Origin: Paulownia fortunei | Lineage: Eukaryota; Streptophyta; Magnoliopsida; Lamiales; Paulowniaceae | Reading direction: 5' to 3' | DNA: 64,000 nt | NCBI GenBank assembly: GCA_019321725.1 | Contig: CM033106.1 | Location: 26,896,118-26,960,117, forward strand | In this document: one piece after another, positions 12,708 through 25,105 of the stretch | Numbering within the stretch: position 1 is the first letter of the stretch | How the letters are laid out: each line of letters begins with the position of its first letter | Program-made: the position numbers and the translations under genes | The notes under the pieces: generated by a model | Databases searched by the model: none | What the model saw: the letters and a program-made list of their open reading frames with translations, nothing else | What the model was told of the DNA's origin: nothing

Positions 12708-13849
12708 CTTAACGAATATATTATATTCTCCATAAAAAAAACATCAATATATCAAGAACTTTAGTCCAATATTTGAATTTCATTACTTTATATTTTTCAA
12801 ATACAAATTTGGTAACCTCATAAAAGATAATAATAATTATAATATTTGAATATATATTTGAATGAAATACGAAATTAAAATAGAAGATAAGGTACTGCAA
12901 ACCTTCCAAGACGTTGCTCTTTGACTTTGACGAGGTTATATAGCTCATATAACACGGCCTCGAGCTAAGGAAACTTCCCAGAAAAAAAGGGGCGAGTAGA
13001 GATATGTACAAATAACTATTTTACTATGGGTTTGTATCTTGAACACCAAATTCAGATAGCCACTCTCAATTTTATTCATTTTTATATGTAAGAAATTTTA
13101 TGATGATAATTTATTTAAAGAATTAATCTTTTTAAAACAGGATTAATAGTTATATTTTTTTATATCTGCAAAATTTAAATGCAAAAAATTAAATTTTATG
13201 ATGTCAATTTTTACCACTTGAACAACACTTCATCCCGTAATAATATGTTTGTGTACCTTTTAGTACATTATTTATAAAACACAAAATCATTTATTACACC
13301 AAATAGAAAGTAGATGGAAATATATTAAATGACCGACAATAATCTTGAAATTCAACTTAAAATTACCATTTTATCCTCACTAAACTCCATTTTTGCCAAA
13401 ATTGAATCAAAACCCTAGCCTTAGTCTTCAGACAGAAGTCCCGTTTTTTTTTTTAAGGGAATAAGCCCTTTGTATTCTCACTTAAGGCTTTCAATTTGGG
13501 GGAATTTCTGGCTTTATTACTCAAAGGAAAAGCGCATGCTATTACACAAAAAAAAATTAAAATAATTTTAAAAATAGATTCGCTTGTCGCATATTTTATT
13601 TTGCTAACCCGACTTCTAGCAAAATCTGCAACTTTTCTTTAAATTCGATATTAACTAACAATAAAGCCGAATATCAATTTATAATTTATAAATAGTAAAT
13701 TATTATTAATTAACTATTATAAAAATAAATAAATACCGACTAAATCCAGAAACATAATTTATTAAAAACTTAATTTTATCACTTCAACTATCACTTTACA
13801 TACACTCTAAAAGAAAGTGGCCATTATTGTAAAACTACTTTGTCATGGT

Positions 13850-14160
13850 GTAAAAGCATTCCTGCTGGCAATTATTTATCCCACGTGCACACCCACCCCC
13901 ACGCCTCAGCACTTTTCCCTTTGTTTCTTTGGCCTTTCCACAAGTCAAAAGACATAATTAATCACAGCCGTCCGATACACAAATCTCAATCACATGCAAT
14001 TTTCTTTTCCTTTTTATATTTCCGGGAGGGAGGGAGGGAGAGAGAGAGTATGTGAAGAATGTTGGGCCTCAGAAAATTAAAAAAACAGGCTAAAGTCGTG
14101 ATTTAATGGGATTTTACTTCGGCCCAATTTAATTCTCATATTTTATTTCTTTTGGGCTCT
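13850..14160. promoter_or_regulatory. Promoter-like patch without a downstream gene
   Basis: Within about 300 bases there is a G-box (CCACGTGC near 13881), a C-rich stretch, a CATGCA element, a GAGG/GA microsatellite (about 14022-14048) resembling a plant leader start, and two GGGCC/GGCCC words (about 14065 and 14122). Surrounding DNA is far poorer in such words. No gene-like frame follows on either strand, so this may be a relic or a non-coding transcription unit, or chance. Confidence 0.25.
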
Positions 14161-15108
14161 CAACCAACGTACTACCATTTAAACATATTATTTCAACTAA
14201 ATAATTTTGAGAAATATTTACTTAATTTAATTTAAATAGACAAAAAAATATTATTAGGGACGAGCGGATATTGTTTACTGCCTCAACGAGTACCACAAAT
14301 ATAGACACTTCAATTATGATATAAATATTGTATGAGAGAAAAAGATGATTTTGTAATGAGCAAAATAAAATTACGTAACAACGTAAACAAAATTATTGTA
14401 CCATTCAATTATAAAATTTTATATAAAATTTGGTAACAAAATCACTATATTGCGATCAAGTTATGTAAAAAATCGAATAATAAAAACAAACTAAATATAA
14501 CTTAGAATGAAACAAGATACTATTTTCCATTGAAAGAACATATATATAACAACAAAAGATTTGTCATTGAAATTGCAATTACCATCTACATGAAATAATT
14601 GCTGCGGAGACAACATTTGACTAGGAAAATTTCATATATGTATGGATTGAGTATGAAAATACCACATAGTGCAGATCATATAATGTCGGTAGTAAAATTT
14701 ATAATATACTGACATGATGTAATTCATAAACTCTTTACAGTATTTTCAACCTAATTTATATAAAAATTGGTTAATTTATTGGTGGATTGAAAAGCCTAGC
14801 AATTTAAAAATTGGACGGAATTTGCAAGGGTGTGACCTTGTAGAATTCTTGGTGTAACACCTTGCAGAATATTTAGAATAGCATATATCTCATGTGAAAT
14901 ATTTGTTATTATTACTCGTGTTACATTATAGAAATTTCGTTTAACGTATATCGACTACTGCACAAAAAACAATAATACATTAATCTAAGTGACGGGATCT
15001 AATAATTTGAGTTATTAATCTTAAGTGAGATTGCTAACTCAATAAGCTTTGGAACTTACAATTATGAGCAAGACTTGTCATTGATTTTTAGTATAGAGAC
15101 GCTAGAGA

Positions 15109-15461
15109 GGTGTTTGACTAAACTTATTTAAAAGATTTTATATGTTTTCAAATTTTGTAAGATTTTAAATTTTATTTTTAAAAATAAGTTATTGAAGTGT
15201 TTGGATGAAATAAGATTATGAAACTTTTAACATGTTAATAATGATAATTTTATAATTAAAATTAAAAAAAATTATTAAAATAATATCCTATTTTGAAAAT
15301 AAGTTGGGTTGATGCATTTTTTTTAGAAATTTATAAATTATCAAATTTTTTTTCAATCTTATAATTTTATTTTCAATTTTATAATTTTTTTTTTTTAAAT
15401 TACCAAACATTTTTTGATCGCTTATAAGATATTTTAAATAATTTTTAATTTTGCACCAAAC
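15109..15461. mobile_element. MITE-like element with degenerate terminal inverted repeats
   Basis: The left end GGTGTTTGACTAAACTTATT and the right end (reverse complement CGTTTGGTGCAAAATTAAAA...) share an imperfect inverted arrangement that includes TTATTTAAAA. Between them is only A/T-rich non-coding DNA. Length of about 350 bp and lack of an ORF suit a non-autonomous DNA transposon. No clear target-site duplication was found. Confidence 0.4.
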
Positions 15462-16335
15462 GGATTTTCACGAATCTCTCAACCTTATATTTCTAGCATT
15501 TTCAGTTTAATGATTTTTCAAATTCTCAAATTTGGAGCCTAATGGTTATCTTATATTGACAGGCTGCGGTTAGGGAACACGATGTACATATGAGTTCGGC
15601 TTCATCCTTAATTCGTGTCGATATACTTATGAATGTGATATACTTATGATAGCATGAAAATTAGAGATTGTTCCTCAAATAACCCGAACATACCACAATT
15701 TTTACTAATACTGAAACAAATATATTTATATATGTTGCTGTTGGGGCTATCCTTGTTAATTTAGGAGGATATGTCCTTGAGAAACGGAAAGAATCAATAT
15801 TCAATTAGGGCCTAATATATTTATGTATAGCTCGAAAGTTTAAAATATATAATTTTGAATTTTCACCAATGTAATAATTTTTTTATTTTTATTTTTTATT
15901 ATAGAACATAAATTCATTCTATTTAATTCACACATGCGGGACAGCAGATGTTATATGCTATTGAAATTATAATGATGATGTGGTTATACTTCAACTTAAT
16001 ATTATAAATGTAGACCGTTTGAATTTGTCATCACATATAGAAATTTATTTTAATATTTTAAATTTTATGTACCAATTTCATATTTTGTCCTATGTTCTAT
16101 ATAATTTATAAATCTAAATATATAATTTTTTTTAAATATAGACTTAATGCATGTATAATAATAATAAAAATTTAAAATATAAAATTCGAATCAATATTTC
16201 ATAGCATGTGCTTGGAAATTAGCGAGCTTGTTCCTATGAAAACCTCGAACGTGCGTACTGCAGAAATTATTCCAAGTCACATAGAAACAAACAAAGATTT
16301 AAGTTAACGACCCATGCTTGGCATATTGCAATTCC

Positions 16336-16390
16336 AATAGTGGTGGGCCAAATATTTAAATTCTGTCAAATAGTAGTGGGCCAAAGATTA
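16336..16390 (+). promoter_or_regulatory. Direct repeat carrying two TGGGCC (site II) elements
   Basis: Two copies of an AATAGT(G/A)GTGGGCCAAA unit lie 33 bases apart, placing TGGGCC at 16344-16349 and 16377-16382, about 110-150 bases before the BAHD start codon. TGGGCC/Y words are TCP-factor binding sites in plants; here function is inferred from position only. Confidence 0.4.
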
Positions 16391-16491
16391 AAATAGAAAA
16401 ATGTTGTTTTGTGCCTCAAAGAATTGCTGAAACTGCATGAAAAATTATTCACAAGCCATAATTCTTACATTAATTTTGCAATAAGAAAAAG

Positions 16492-17811
16492 ATGAATGCA
16501 GGAACTGTGAAAGTGATCTCCAAAGTGATCATCAAACCATCATCTCCAACTCCTCATACCCTTAGAAACCTCAAATTATCATTTCTTGATCAATTAGTCC
16601 CACCATTTTACGTTCCCGTCATCTTCTTCTACCAAGCTGATGAGTTAACAGGCCTGACTAGCAACTCCGACCATGCCCAAATATCTCAACAACTCAAACA
16701 ATCGTTGTCCGATGCATTAACTTCTTTCTATCCATTAGCTGGGAAGCTCAATCTCGAAAACTTCACCGTTGATTGCAACGATGCAGGTGCTGAATTAATC
16801 GAAGCTCGAGTTCATGCTCGCCTCTCTGATGCTATACAAGAGCCCAGAATGGAGGAGCTGAAGCAGTACCTTCCGCTGGATCCTGGTACTATCATTAATA
16901 CTGCCCAAGGGTCGCCGTCGCCGGCCCTCTTGGCCGTGCAAATTAGCTTTTTCGACTGTGGAGGAATTGCCGTCGGAGTGTGCTCATCACACCACATAAC
17001 CGACGCCGCTTCTCTGGTGGCGTTCATTGGTTCCTGGGCAGCCGGATGCCGGGGAGAAAAAGGTAAGTTTTCTCCTTCCAGCTTCGATCTGGCCGGCCAT
17101 TTCCCTTCCAAGGACCTGTCAGACTCTGGAATCTCACTATCCATCTACGTGCAAAAAGAAAAACTCGTGACGAAAAGGTTTGTGTTCGATAAGGAAAAAT
17201 TGGCAGCGCTTAAACAGGCTGCTACCTCCCCGTCAGGATCAACTGTGAAGGATCCAACTCGAGTCGAAGTCGTCTCAGCTTTCATCTGGAAACATTTCAT
17301 AGAGATGGGCCAATCAAAAAACCTTTCTGCTGCATGGCATGTTGTGAACCTGAGGACAAGAACAAGCCTACCTCTGGAAAATGTTTCTGGCAACTGTATC
17401 CTTAAACAATTCTTCTTCCCCAGTACATACGAGGGTGTTCCTGAATTTCATGACCTGGTGAGCAGACTGAGAAATGGGATAAGAGCAGTCTCCGACGAAT
17501 ACATATCGAAAGCAAGAAACGGAGATAATTATTTGAATGAGATCAGTAAATCCTTTGATCTAGTGATAAAGGGAGAAATGGAGTCGTGTGGTTTCAGCAG
17601 TTGGTGTAGGTTCCCTGTGTATGAAGTGGACTACGGCTGGGGAAAGCCAGTGTGGGTGTGTCCTACAAGCTGTCCGGAGAAGAATGTCACTTTTCTGATG
17701 AGTACCAAAGATGGAGATGGCATAGAAGCATGGGTGAACATGCTGGAATCCAGCTCTGAACTTCTTGAAATCCAATTCAAACTCCTTGGAACCCCAGAAA
17801 TCTTCAAGTAG
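16492..17811 (+). CDS. BAHD acyltransferase, vinorine-synthase-like
   Basis: A single uninterrupted frame of 439 residues, standard for BAHD enzymes (about 430-460), which move an acyl group from acyl-CoA to an alcohol or amine in the cytosol. The catalytic HxxxD motif is H167-H-I-T-D171. The structural DFGWG motif appears as DYGWG at 380-384, a conservative Phe-to-Tyr change. FYPLAGK at about 79-85 is another family signature. The N-terminal start (VKVISKVIIKPSSPTP) and overall layout suit the vinorine synthase/alkaloid- and alcohol-acetylating clade, whose members are often intronless. Donor and acceptor substrates cannot be read from sequence. ATG at 16492 is the first in frame and gives the normal N-terminus. 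No neighbour suggests a biosynthetic cluster. Confidence 0.94.
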   Translation: MNAGTVKVISKVIIKPSSPTPHTLRNLKLSFLDQLVPPFYVPVIFFYQADELTGLTSNSDHAQISQQLKQSLSDALTSFYPLAGKLNLENFTVDCNDAGAELIEARVHARLSDAIQEPRMEELKQYLPLDPGTIINTAQGSPSPALLAVQISFFDCGGIAVGVCSSHHITDAASLVAFIGSWAAGCRGEKGKFSPSSFDLAGHFPSKDLSDSGISLSIYVQKEKLVTKRFVFDKEKLAALKQAATSPSGSTVKDPTRVEVVSAFIWKHFIEMGQSKNLSAAWHVVNLRTRTSLPLENVSGNCILKQFFFPSTYEGVPEFHDLVSRLRNGIRAVSDEYISKARNGDNYLNEISKSFDLVIKGEMESCGFSSWCRFPVYEVDYGWGKPVWVCPTSCPEKNVTFLMSTKDGDGIEAWVNMLESSSELLEIQFKLLGTPEIFK

Positions 17812-17940
17812 ATCATGAATTGCCCTGTCTTTCAGGTTTGTTTATAACATAACTTGGAGCCAATCTCGATGACATGAATTGCAGCCATATCTAAAAATTG
17901 TACTTTTCATCTTGTAAAAAAAAAATAAAAAAAATAGTTG

Positions 17941-18372
17941 TTCAGGTTTGTTTGATTTTATTATGGAGTGTTGTGGGAATAATATTTTAAAAAAATGTAT
18001 GTTAGGGAACTATATTTGGGAATATGTAATATGTTTGGTTTTAATCTAAAATGGTATTTTAAATGAAGTTGTTTCTTATTTTATTTTTAGAAAAATTATT
18101 TTCTAAGGATAGAATTTTGTATGGTTAGAGGTGTCATATTACATTTTAGATTATTAAATATTATGTTTATTATTAATAATAATAGAGTAATTGAAAAATG
18201 CAAATATATATTTTTTATTAACATAATGATTTTAAAATGTATAAAAATTTCCATATATAATAATGTATATATAATAATTAGCACTTTAAAGTACTTTAGG
18301 AATAGAGGAAAAATTCTATTAAATATTTAGTTTCATTTTTAGAATCAAAATATTCTCCAAACAAAGCCTGAA
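17941..18372. mobile_element. MITE-like repeat, about 430 bp
   Basis: The left end TTCAGGTTTGTTTG and the right end (reverse complement TTCAGGCTTTGTTTG) form an imperfect terminal inverted repeat. The interior is AT-rich and lacks a credible ORF. No target-site duplication was identified. It lies just downstream of the BAHD gene. Confidence 0.4.
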
Positions 18373-20223
18373 ATATCTTTCATTTAACTCAGCCAATTTT
18401 GGGAATACTACAAAGTTAACATCATAATATAAGGTTGCCCGACATGGCGACATGTGATGTTGTCTTGAAATCAGTGGTAGAGCATATGTCCTTCGTGTCT
18501 TCGCCCATAACTGCGATCAATAAAAGTTGTGTTTTTTTTTTTTTTGGCTCGCCTTTGGGTTGTGGCCTTTCAAAAATTTTCTTTCCTATGGATAATCAGA
18601 CCCCACTAACTAATCGAGACAGATTAAATTTAAAAAATTCATTCAGAGTCAAAACAACAATAAAATTTAATAAATTAAATTTATGATGTTTACAAGTTAA
18701 TATAAAAAAATTGACATTAAACCCATTTAGACCCAGGGCTCAAATCCATAAAAATCATTATATCATCATTATAAATACATACAATTTTTATTTTTAAAAA
18801 ATACGCAATTAATTATATATTTATATGCTCTCAAATTTTTTAATTTATATCTATTTATTCTTGAATTAACTTGAGTGTTGAATAATTTTGGCCGGATCAA
18901 TCCCGACACTCCAAAAAGTCCAATACTAATAAAAGGAGTGATATTATATCACTTCCAAAAAAAAATAATTGATCAAAATTTCTTTAAAAATAATGTTGTT
19001 TGATGTATTATTAAAGTCGTGATGCATAACAAAAATCCCACCAATTAGATGTCACCGCACTAAGGATTAACAACCACACCACGATCAATTGTAATATAAA
19101 TATTAAATACCACCATTTAACCATTTAAGTGTCATTATTTGCTAAAAAGTTTCAATCACTGTGCATTCGGTGGCTCTAACCCACATATTTGTGAGGTCAG
19201 GTGGTGAAATTATCACATATTTGTCTTAATGTGGCCTCTTTATGAGGTTATATAAGACTTTTTCAGCATAGGGTTGAGTACTTAGCCGGCTTGTGTTAGC
19301 TCGCCTTATGTTGAGGATGCACAATTATCTCATGTTCTTGTCTTGACTCGGGAATTTATTTTATTTTATTTTCTTCCTTTTTTTTATTCCACTTTTAATA
19401 TATATTTATGAGATAAAATGTATTGTTAAATATTTAAATAAAATTTATCTTATAAACATGAAAATAAAACACAAGGTGAAATAAAAAAAATAAAATAGAA
19501 AATTTAAACCACCTTAATAATGGTAGCAAGGTTTCTCTTTTAGGATGGTCTTTTAGTAAATAGGTAGATCTAAGGCCATATCAAGTATATATTGTACAAT
19601 ACACTATAAAAAAACTCATGGAGCTACAAGTCCAAAGTTATATTCCAAATTTCAAAAAATAAATAAAAATAAGAACATACATATAGTCCACCTGATAAAA
19701 TTATGCTAAAATTGATTTTGAATGGAATGATTTGAATTTGAGAAAATGATTTAGAATTTCAAACGATTCTTAATTAGTTGAATTTCAAATCATTTAATTC
19801 ATATTGCTTGAAAAATAATTCAAAATTATTATTTATGAATTTAAAATCTATAATAACTTAAAATTATTCAAATCAACATAATAAAATAATAAATAATTAT
19901 TATGGTTTTGACATCTCTATCTTTCAAATTCTCTAATCAAAATGTATTCTAAATATAAGTATTCACCTACCTAACCCTAGATGATAAGTAGGGACTATGG
20001 ATGACACACTTGTTAGAGCACGAGTCTCTCTAACACACACAAACATTTTTTCATTTGAAGGCAATACTTCTATGCTGGGCAGTCGTCCCCAACTTTATTA
20101 TTGTTTTTTTAAAATTAGTATAGATTTTATATATAAGATTAATTAAATTTTAAAAAATTATCCTCAAATAATAAAAAATATTTTTTATTTATTATTTTTA
20201 AAAAGTTTGCTACCCAAAATTCT
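18373..20223. other. Intergenic, no supported gene
   Basis: AT-rich sequence between the BAHD gene and the first WAT1 gene. A stretch at about 19690-19930 with repeated GAATTTCAAATCATTT-type words looks like the AT-rich dispersed repeat also seen near 21950-22110 and 30025-30402. The open frame at 18435-18686 has no recognisable features. The bases just left of 20224 are likely 3' UTR of the minus-strand transporter. Confidence 0.45.
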
Positions 20224-23200
20224 CTATGGAAACATGTATAGACCACCTACAATTTCAGAGCCAGCCTGAGAATCCCTTTTCTCTTCTTCCCCCTTTTCCT
20301 TTCTGCAGCAGCCTCCATGACTACTGCCATCATGGGGTGGTGGAAGTGGCTCCACTTGCTTATTCTCTTTAACATTTTCTGGCCTTATCTGATTCACCTT
20401 CTTCAATTCCTTGCTTTTTCCCCACAACACCACGTATAGCCCACAAACGATCAAAATTCCTCCAATCAACCTGCAATACACCACAATGTTAGCACTAAAA
20501 TCAACAATTTTTAGGCATAAGATAAATGAAATTCATGCACTGCTTCTTGTTTATATTTTTGAAATTCTTTCGCCGCATTATTTCTTCATGGTTCTAGCGC
20601 ATGGCCTAATGAAACAATGGATTTATAAGGACACATACATTCCCAGGTATAGCTTCTCTTCCAAAAACAGAACTCCTGCAATGGACACCATCACAAGTAG
20701 TAGCGGGTTGAATATCGACACAAAGAGTGGTCCTCTCATGCGCACGCACCATGCAATTAAGGTAAACATTAATCCAGAACCCAAAATTCCCTGTAGGAAA
20801 AACAGTTGCACAATCATATGCGTATGATTACTAATATTCACATGTATTGATCAGGATTCTTGTGGAAAGACAAAGACTTACCGCAACAACTACTGCAAGA
20901 AGTCTGATATTCCATCCCAAAGCCCACTGGTTCCAGTCCCTCTCTGTGCACATTGCATATGCAGTACTTTGAATCGACCCCCAGCAGGTCATCATAGCAG
21001 TAACAGAGTAAGGGCATGGATACTTCTCCGCGGCCTTAGCCTGCTCCAAACAATAGAGGCAAAGAAAATCAACTTCGATCACATCCATAATTATCTTAAT
21101 GTAGAAATTCAAGTTATACATTCAAAAGGCACGAAAACAAGGCCAAGTTCCGTGATTACCAGCTAACCTGAATGATCAACCAGAATGAATAACAGACACA
21201 ACTAGCCAAGGCTAAAAGTAAGCCCAGGACAAGATTGTGGCCACCTTCTTGGTTCTGAGTTTGTGCACTTGATCTATGATGAACAGAAGTCATTTCCAGC
21301 AGGTTTATTCCTGTTTTCCCAATGTTCAATTCTGGGCCTTTGTAAAACGTGAAGACCATTGCTCCACCTATGCCTAATAAGGTCCCAAACACCTTTGCTT
21401 TACCTGCCGCTGTAGTCCATCCCAGCCTCTCTAACCTGAAATATTGTATACACGAAGCAAAATTAATTTCAATAGACTGCAATGAGAGATTTAACACTGG
21501 TTTACTGAAAATGGGATATGGAGTTAATTACCTCAAGCAAATGGCGACAACGAATGTAATAGCAGGAATGAGATTGGCCATGGCAGAGGCGAAGGTTGCA
21601 GAAGTCAGAACAAGACTTTCTAAGTATAGATTTTGCCCCAGTGATCCCCTGTATTTGAGAAATTCAGTTACTTTCATCAGTTGAGCTCTGTTCTTCCAGT
21701 GTGAACTTCCACAATCATACAGACCAAGACACCTTTCGAATTTCATGTCAATCCCTTTGTCTAATAGCAGTAAAAATTTTACAATATTAACTCCTCCCCT
21801 TTACCTTCATACTTTATCACAGTACTTAAAGAACTTGAAATTGATAAGTAACCAATTTTCTGGCGTTGGAATGCACAAAGGTTTTAGTTGCACGACAAAG
21901 TTTTGAAAGCTGAACCTTAAAGTTGTGTTCGAATTTATAAAATTTAAGTTAAGAATTTCAAATTCATTAAACTTATTTTGATAGGATAATTTCATGTTAC
22001 AATGGATTTTCAAATCATTGAAATCCTGTTTTTTAGCTATTTTTTGAGTCACTCAAATTCATTTAATAAAGAGTCATTTAAAATTCTTCTTTAAATCTTT
22101 AAGAATCATTGTATTCAAACGCAATCTAAGACTATTTGGTTCTTATCCGTACTTTCTGTATGTATGCTCACTATGTTTCATGTATACACAAAATGTATGA
22201 AGCATTGCAATTCATTCACTGGAGAGAAACTAAAACAAATCAATAGCCAGCTTCCCTACAAGTTTATCAATACTACTAACTGGATGAAGTTCGAAACTGT
22301 TATCAGATGCCTGATGCATAAATAAACTAAGTCAATGTATTTTAATGCAACAGCTAACAAAAAGTGCAGGCAGAAGTCACTGTGTCTCACATAAAAATGC
22401 AGTTCAAAAAGCAAATACAGGTATGGTAATAAATTTTGACGGTACTTCAGACATTTGGCTTAAACCTGTGAATTTAGAGTGTTCAACAAAAACTCACCCG
22501 AATAAACCACAAAGAAATCCGTACAAGACTATCGTCCCTGTCAACTTTGGCCTTTTTTTCCTAAAATAAAAAATCCAAACAAAATAAATTCAGATCATGG
22601 AAGAAAACATTGTGATTTCTTGAGGGTAAATTTGTGTTATTTTTTCTCTATAGTGTATTGAACAGATTCATCAAACCATCCTAAGAGCCAGAAAATGAAT
22701 ACTGTTTTCTTAAAAATAATAAATAAAGAAGTATTTTTAATTTTTTATAGAAATAAAAATTTTACATTTAATAATTTTACAAATAAAATTTGTATTAATT
22801 TAAATTTTTTATAAAGTTACATGAACCAATAACTACTATATGTCAAAAAAAATATAAAAAAATACAGTATTTCTAGACCCAGAAAATGCTATGCGGATAA
22901 TTTTATTCCCACAGGGGAAATCATTTAAAGATTCCATGCATGAGAAATGACCAAGTAATCATTGTGTTCTCTCTTTTCTTCATTTCGGTACATGAAAATC
23001 TGAAAGAATTGAAAAGAATCAACCTTTCTGCAAAAATTGCAATAGGAGAAATAAAAGCAGCACCAAATATCAATCTGTAGGCCACTAAAACGGAGAGGGA
23101 CATCCCATCATTTGCAGCCAGTTTGAAGCCAATATTCACCAGGGAGAATATGGTCTGAACCAACAGCATTATTAGGGTTGGCTTCAACCCATGTATGGTG

Positions 23201-23226
23201 TTGCATATCTTTCCACATGATGCCAT
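20224..23226 (-). CDS. WAT1-related (EamA/UMAMIT-type) transporter, copy A
   Basis: Seven exons (minus): 23024-23226, 22498-22560, 21532-21648, 21168-21435, 20882-21040, 20639-20790 and 20224-20470. All introns are GT-AG, phases agree, and the total is 402 residues, as expected for this family. Members are ten-helix membrane proteins with two EamA repeats that move auxin, amino acids or other small solutes across plasma membrane or tonoplast. Family signatures: an N-terminal KPTLIML-VQ segment, KLAANDGMS-S-LVAYR, RKKRPKLTGT, GGSLGQNLY, an ALASCVCYSFWLIIQ helix, YPCPYS-TA, LGWNIRLL, GSGLMF-L-AWC-R-RGPLFVS-F-PL and a final GLYVVLWGK before a hydrophilic, acidic C-terminal tail. Copy B lies downstream of 25.1 kb in the same orientation with the same exon plan. 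Substrate cannot be told from sequence. Confidence 0.93.
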
Positions 23227-23320
23227 TTCTTCTTTTAATCTCTATTTCAATCTCTCCTGAAAACTCTACAATTATTGCAAACTGTGTGTTTCTGTGGGTC
23301 AGAACCCTCAAGAAACCCGA

Positions 23321-23341
23321 ATATATATATATATATATATA

Positions 23342-23390
<49 letters not shown>
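23321..23390. repeat. (AT)n/(GA)n compound microsatellite upstream of WAT1 copy A
   Basis: An AT run with one interruption followed by a long AG run, about 95-165 bases before the copy A start codon, so in its leader or core promoter. The apparent open frames on both strands here are microsatellite artefacts. Confidence 0.85.
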
Positions 23391-23399
23391 ATGGCAATT

Positions 23400-25105
23400 G
23401 ACAACAATCAAGAAGGCTTTCTTCCTAATTGAGATTCTTGCCTTCTTGCTTGCTCTTCAAGAATTATAAGGTGGAAAAACAACAGATATGAAACGAAAAA
23501 TTTCAGAACGGACGCAAATGCATGCATACACATAAGGAGAGAGGAAGCTAACTGGTTTAGGGCCGGTATTTGTTCTTGATTTTTCGAACAAAATTGAGAG
23601 AGAGAGAGAGAGCTGCAATTTTGGTAATTAGAGAAAAGTGCTAGTGGTACTTGTCATTTTGAATGTCATTGTTTCTTTAACTTACCTTACATTAAGGGCA
23701 AGGCAGTTATTTCAATATAAATTATTTATTTTAATTTAATATTACATCTCTTGTTTCACATTATAAATATATATTTATTATATAAAATATTTTTTAAAAA
23801 ATAAATTTATTATAAATCATATACACTTAGTGTATATTTGTGATATATAACACCAGATGTAACACCAATTCATGAATTGTAGAGACATTATAGAATATTT
23901 CAAAATTCTACAACTCAAATTCATCATATTCAACGAGGATACTAAAATATTTGTCGTATACATAGAATTTATCAAATCATAGTGTTTAATTTAATATTAT
24001 GATTCTATACTTTCAAATTAATGATATTGAAAATTAAATTAACTTTGAGATTATTAAAGTACCGATTCTATTAACAAGTTTTTAAATTCAAAATTCTATC
24101 ACTCCTAAAGTCACGTTATTTAATTTGAAATTACCAAACCTTAAATTAATATTATGGAAAAACAAACTAATTTTGAATTAGATTAAAGTGAAACTCCACC
24201 CTAATTCAAGTTGTCAAAATATGGATCGCGTTGCATTAATGAAGCGAAGAATCGAAGGATCAAAGTAGACATATGAACAATTGGTTATCATATTTAATAA
24301 ATTTTCATTTACACTATCTTTCTTATCTTGTTATATTTTCTAAAATAAAAATTATGTTAAAAATATTCAAAAAATCTAATTAAAATAATAAATAGTTTGA
24401 TTTCATTCGATAATAGATGAAATATTCATGTTGTGACAAATAAAAAATAATATTTAAGTGATTTTAATTATTATCTTTTGTCATATTGAGGTTGAATTTT
24501 GGACAATATTCTCATATATGGACCAACTCTGTATTAAAAACCAAATTAATCTCATTATAGATAGCAGCTATTTAAAATCATTGCCTTCTCATACTACATT
24601 GGAATTTTTGTCCTAAGAAAACAAGGTCAAAATGGTAACTTGAGTCACGATATGTTCTTCACTCGGGGTGGTGATAACACCAGATCTGTTTTCCTCCTGC
24701 CAGATCAAATATCACCTAATTGACTTTTTTAGCCTTCCAAGTTCAAGTGACTTTTTTGGCCTTTGCAGCTAACGCTTCACGCTCATTGCCATTTTACTCA
24801 TTGGATCCCATTATATATACAAATTTACTCTATTTTGTACACTTTTATAACTTTTTTTGTTACTAGTTGATTATTTTTGCTACGAAAATAAAAAATAAAG
24901 ATGATCGATTGCTCCAAAAAGAACGAGATCATATACATATATTTTAGAGGAACTTGTCATCATTTTCATGACATAATTATGGTAATATCATCCATGCACT
25001 TGAAGGGCATAGTAGCATGAACCTTCTTGGAAGAAAATAGTATGCATCCATCTAACAAACAAATATGCTTCCCATTTGACGACAATTGAATGATGCTAAT
25101 TTCCC
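23400..25105. other. Intergenic between the WAT1 copies
   Basis: Contains the copy A upstream region (a second GA repeat near 23596) and then AT-rich DNA without a credible ORF. The final part before 25106 is probably 3' UTR of copy B. Nothing else recognised. Confidence 0.45.

Larger units (their letters stand above)
8231..16330. other. Gene-poor intergenic region
   Basis: About 8 kb of AT-rich DNA with no open frame that looks like a gene. It holds a truncated Copia remnant (about 9840-10280), short tandem repeats (about 10375-10525), AT-rich TE-like repeats (12390-12707, 15109-15461) and a promoter-like patch without a gene (about 13850-14160), each listed separately. The rest shows only poly-A/T runs and degenerate repeats. 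Confidence 0.5.

Noticed and set aside
18121..18330. Overlapping frames on both strands at 18.1-18.3 kb
   Set aside because: They lie within an AT-rich MITE-like repeat and have low-complexity Ile/Asn-rich translations.
23108..23469. Open frames on both strands over the AT/GA microsatellite
   Set aside because: Repeat artefacts that overlap exon 1 of the WAT1 gene out of frame.
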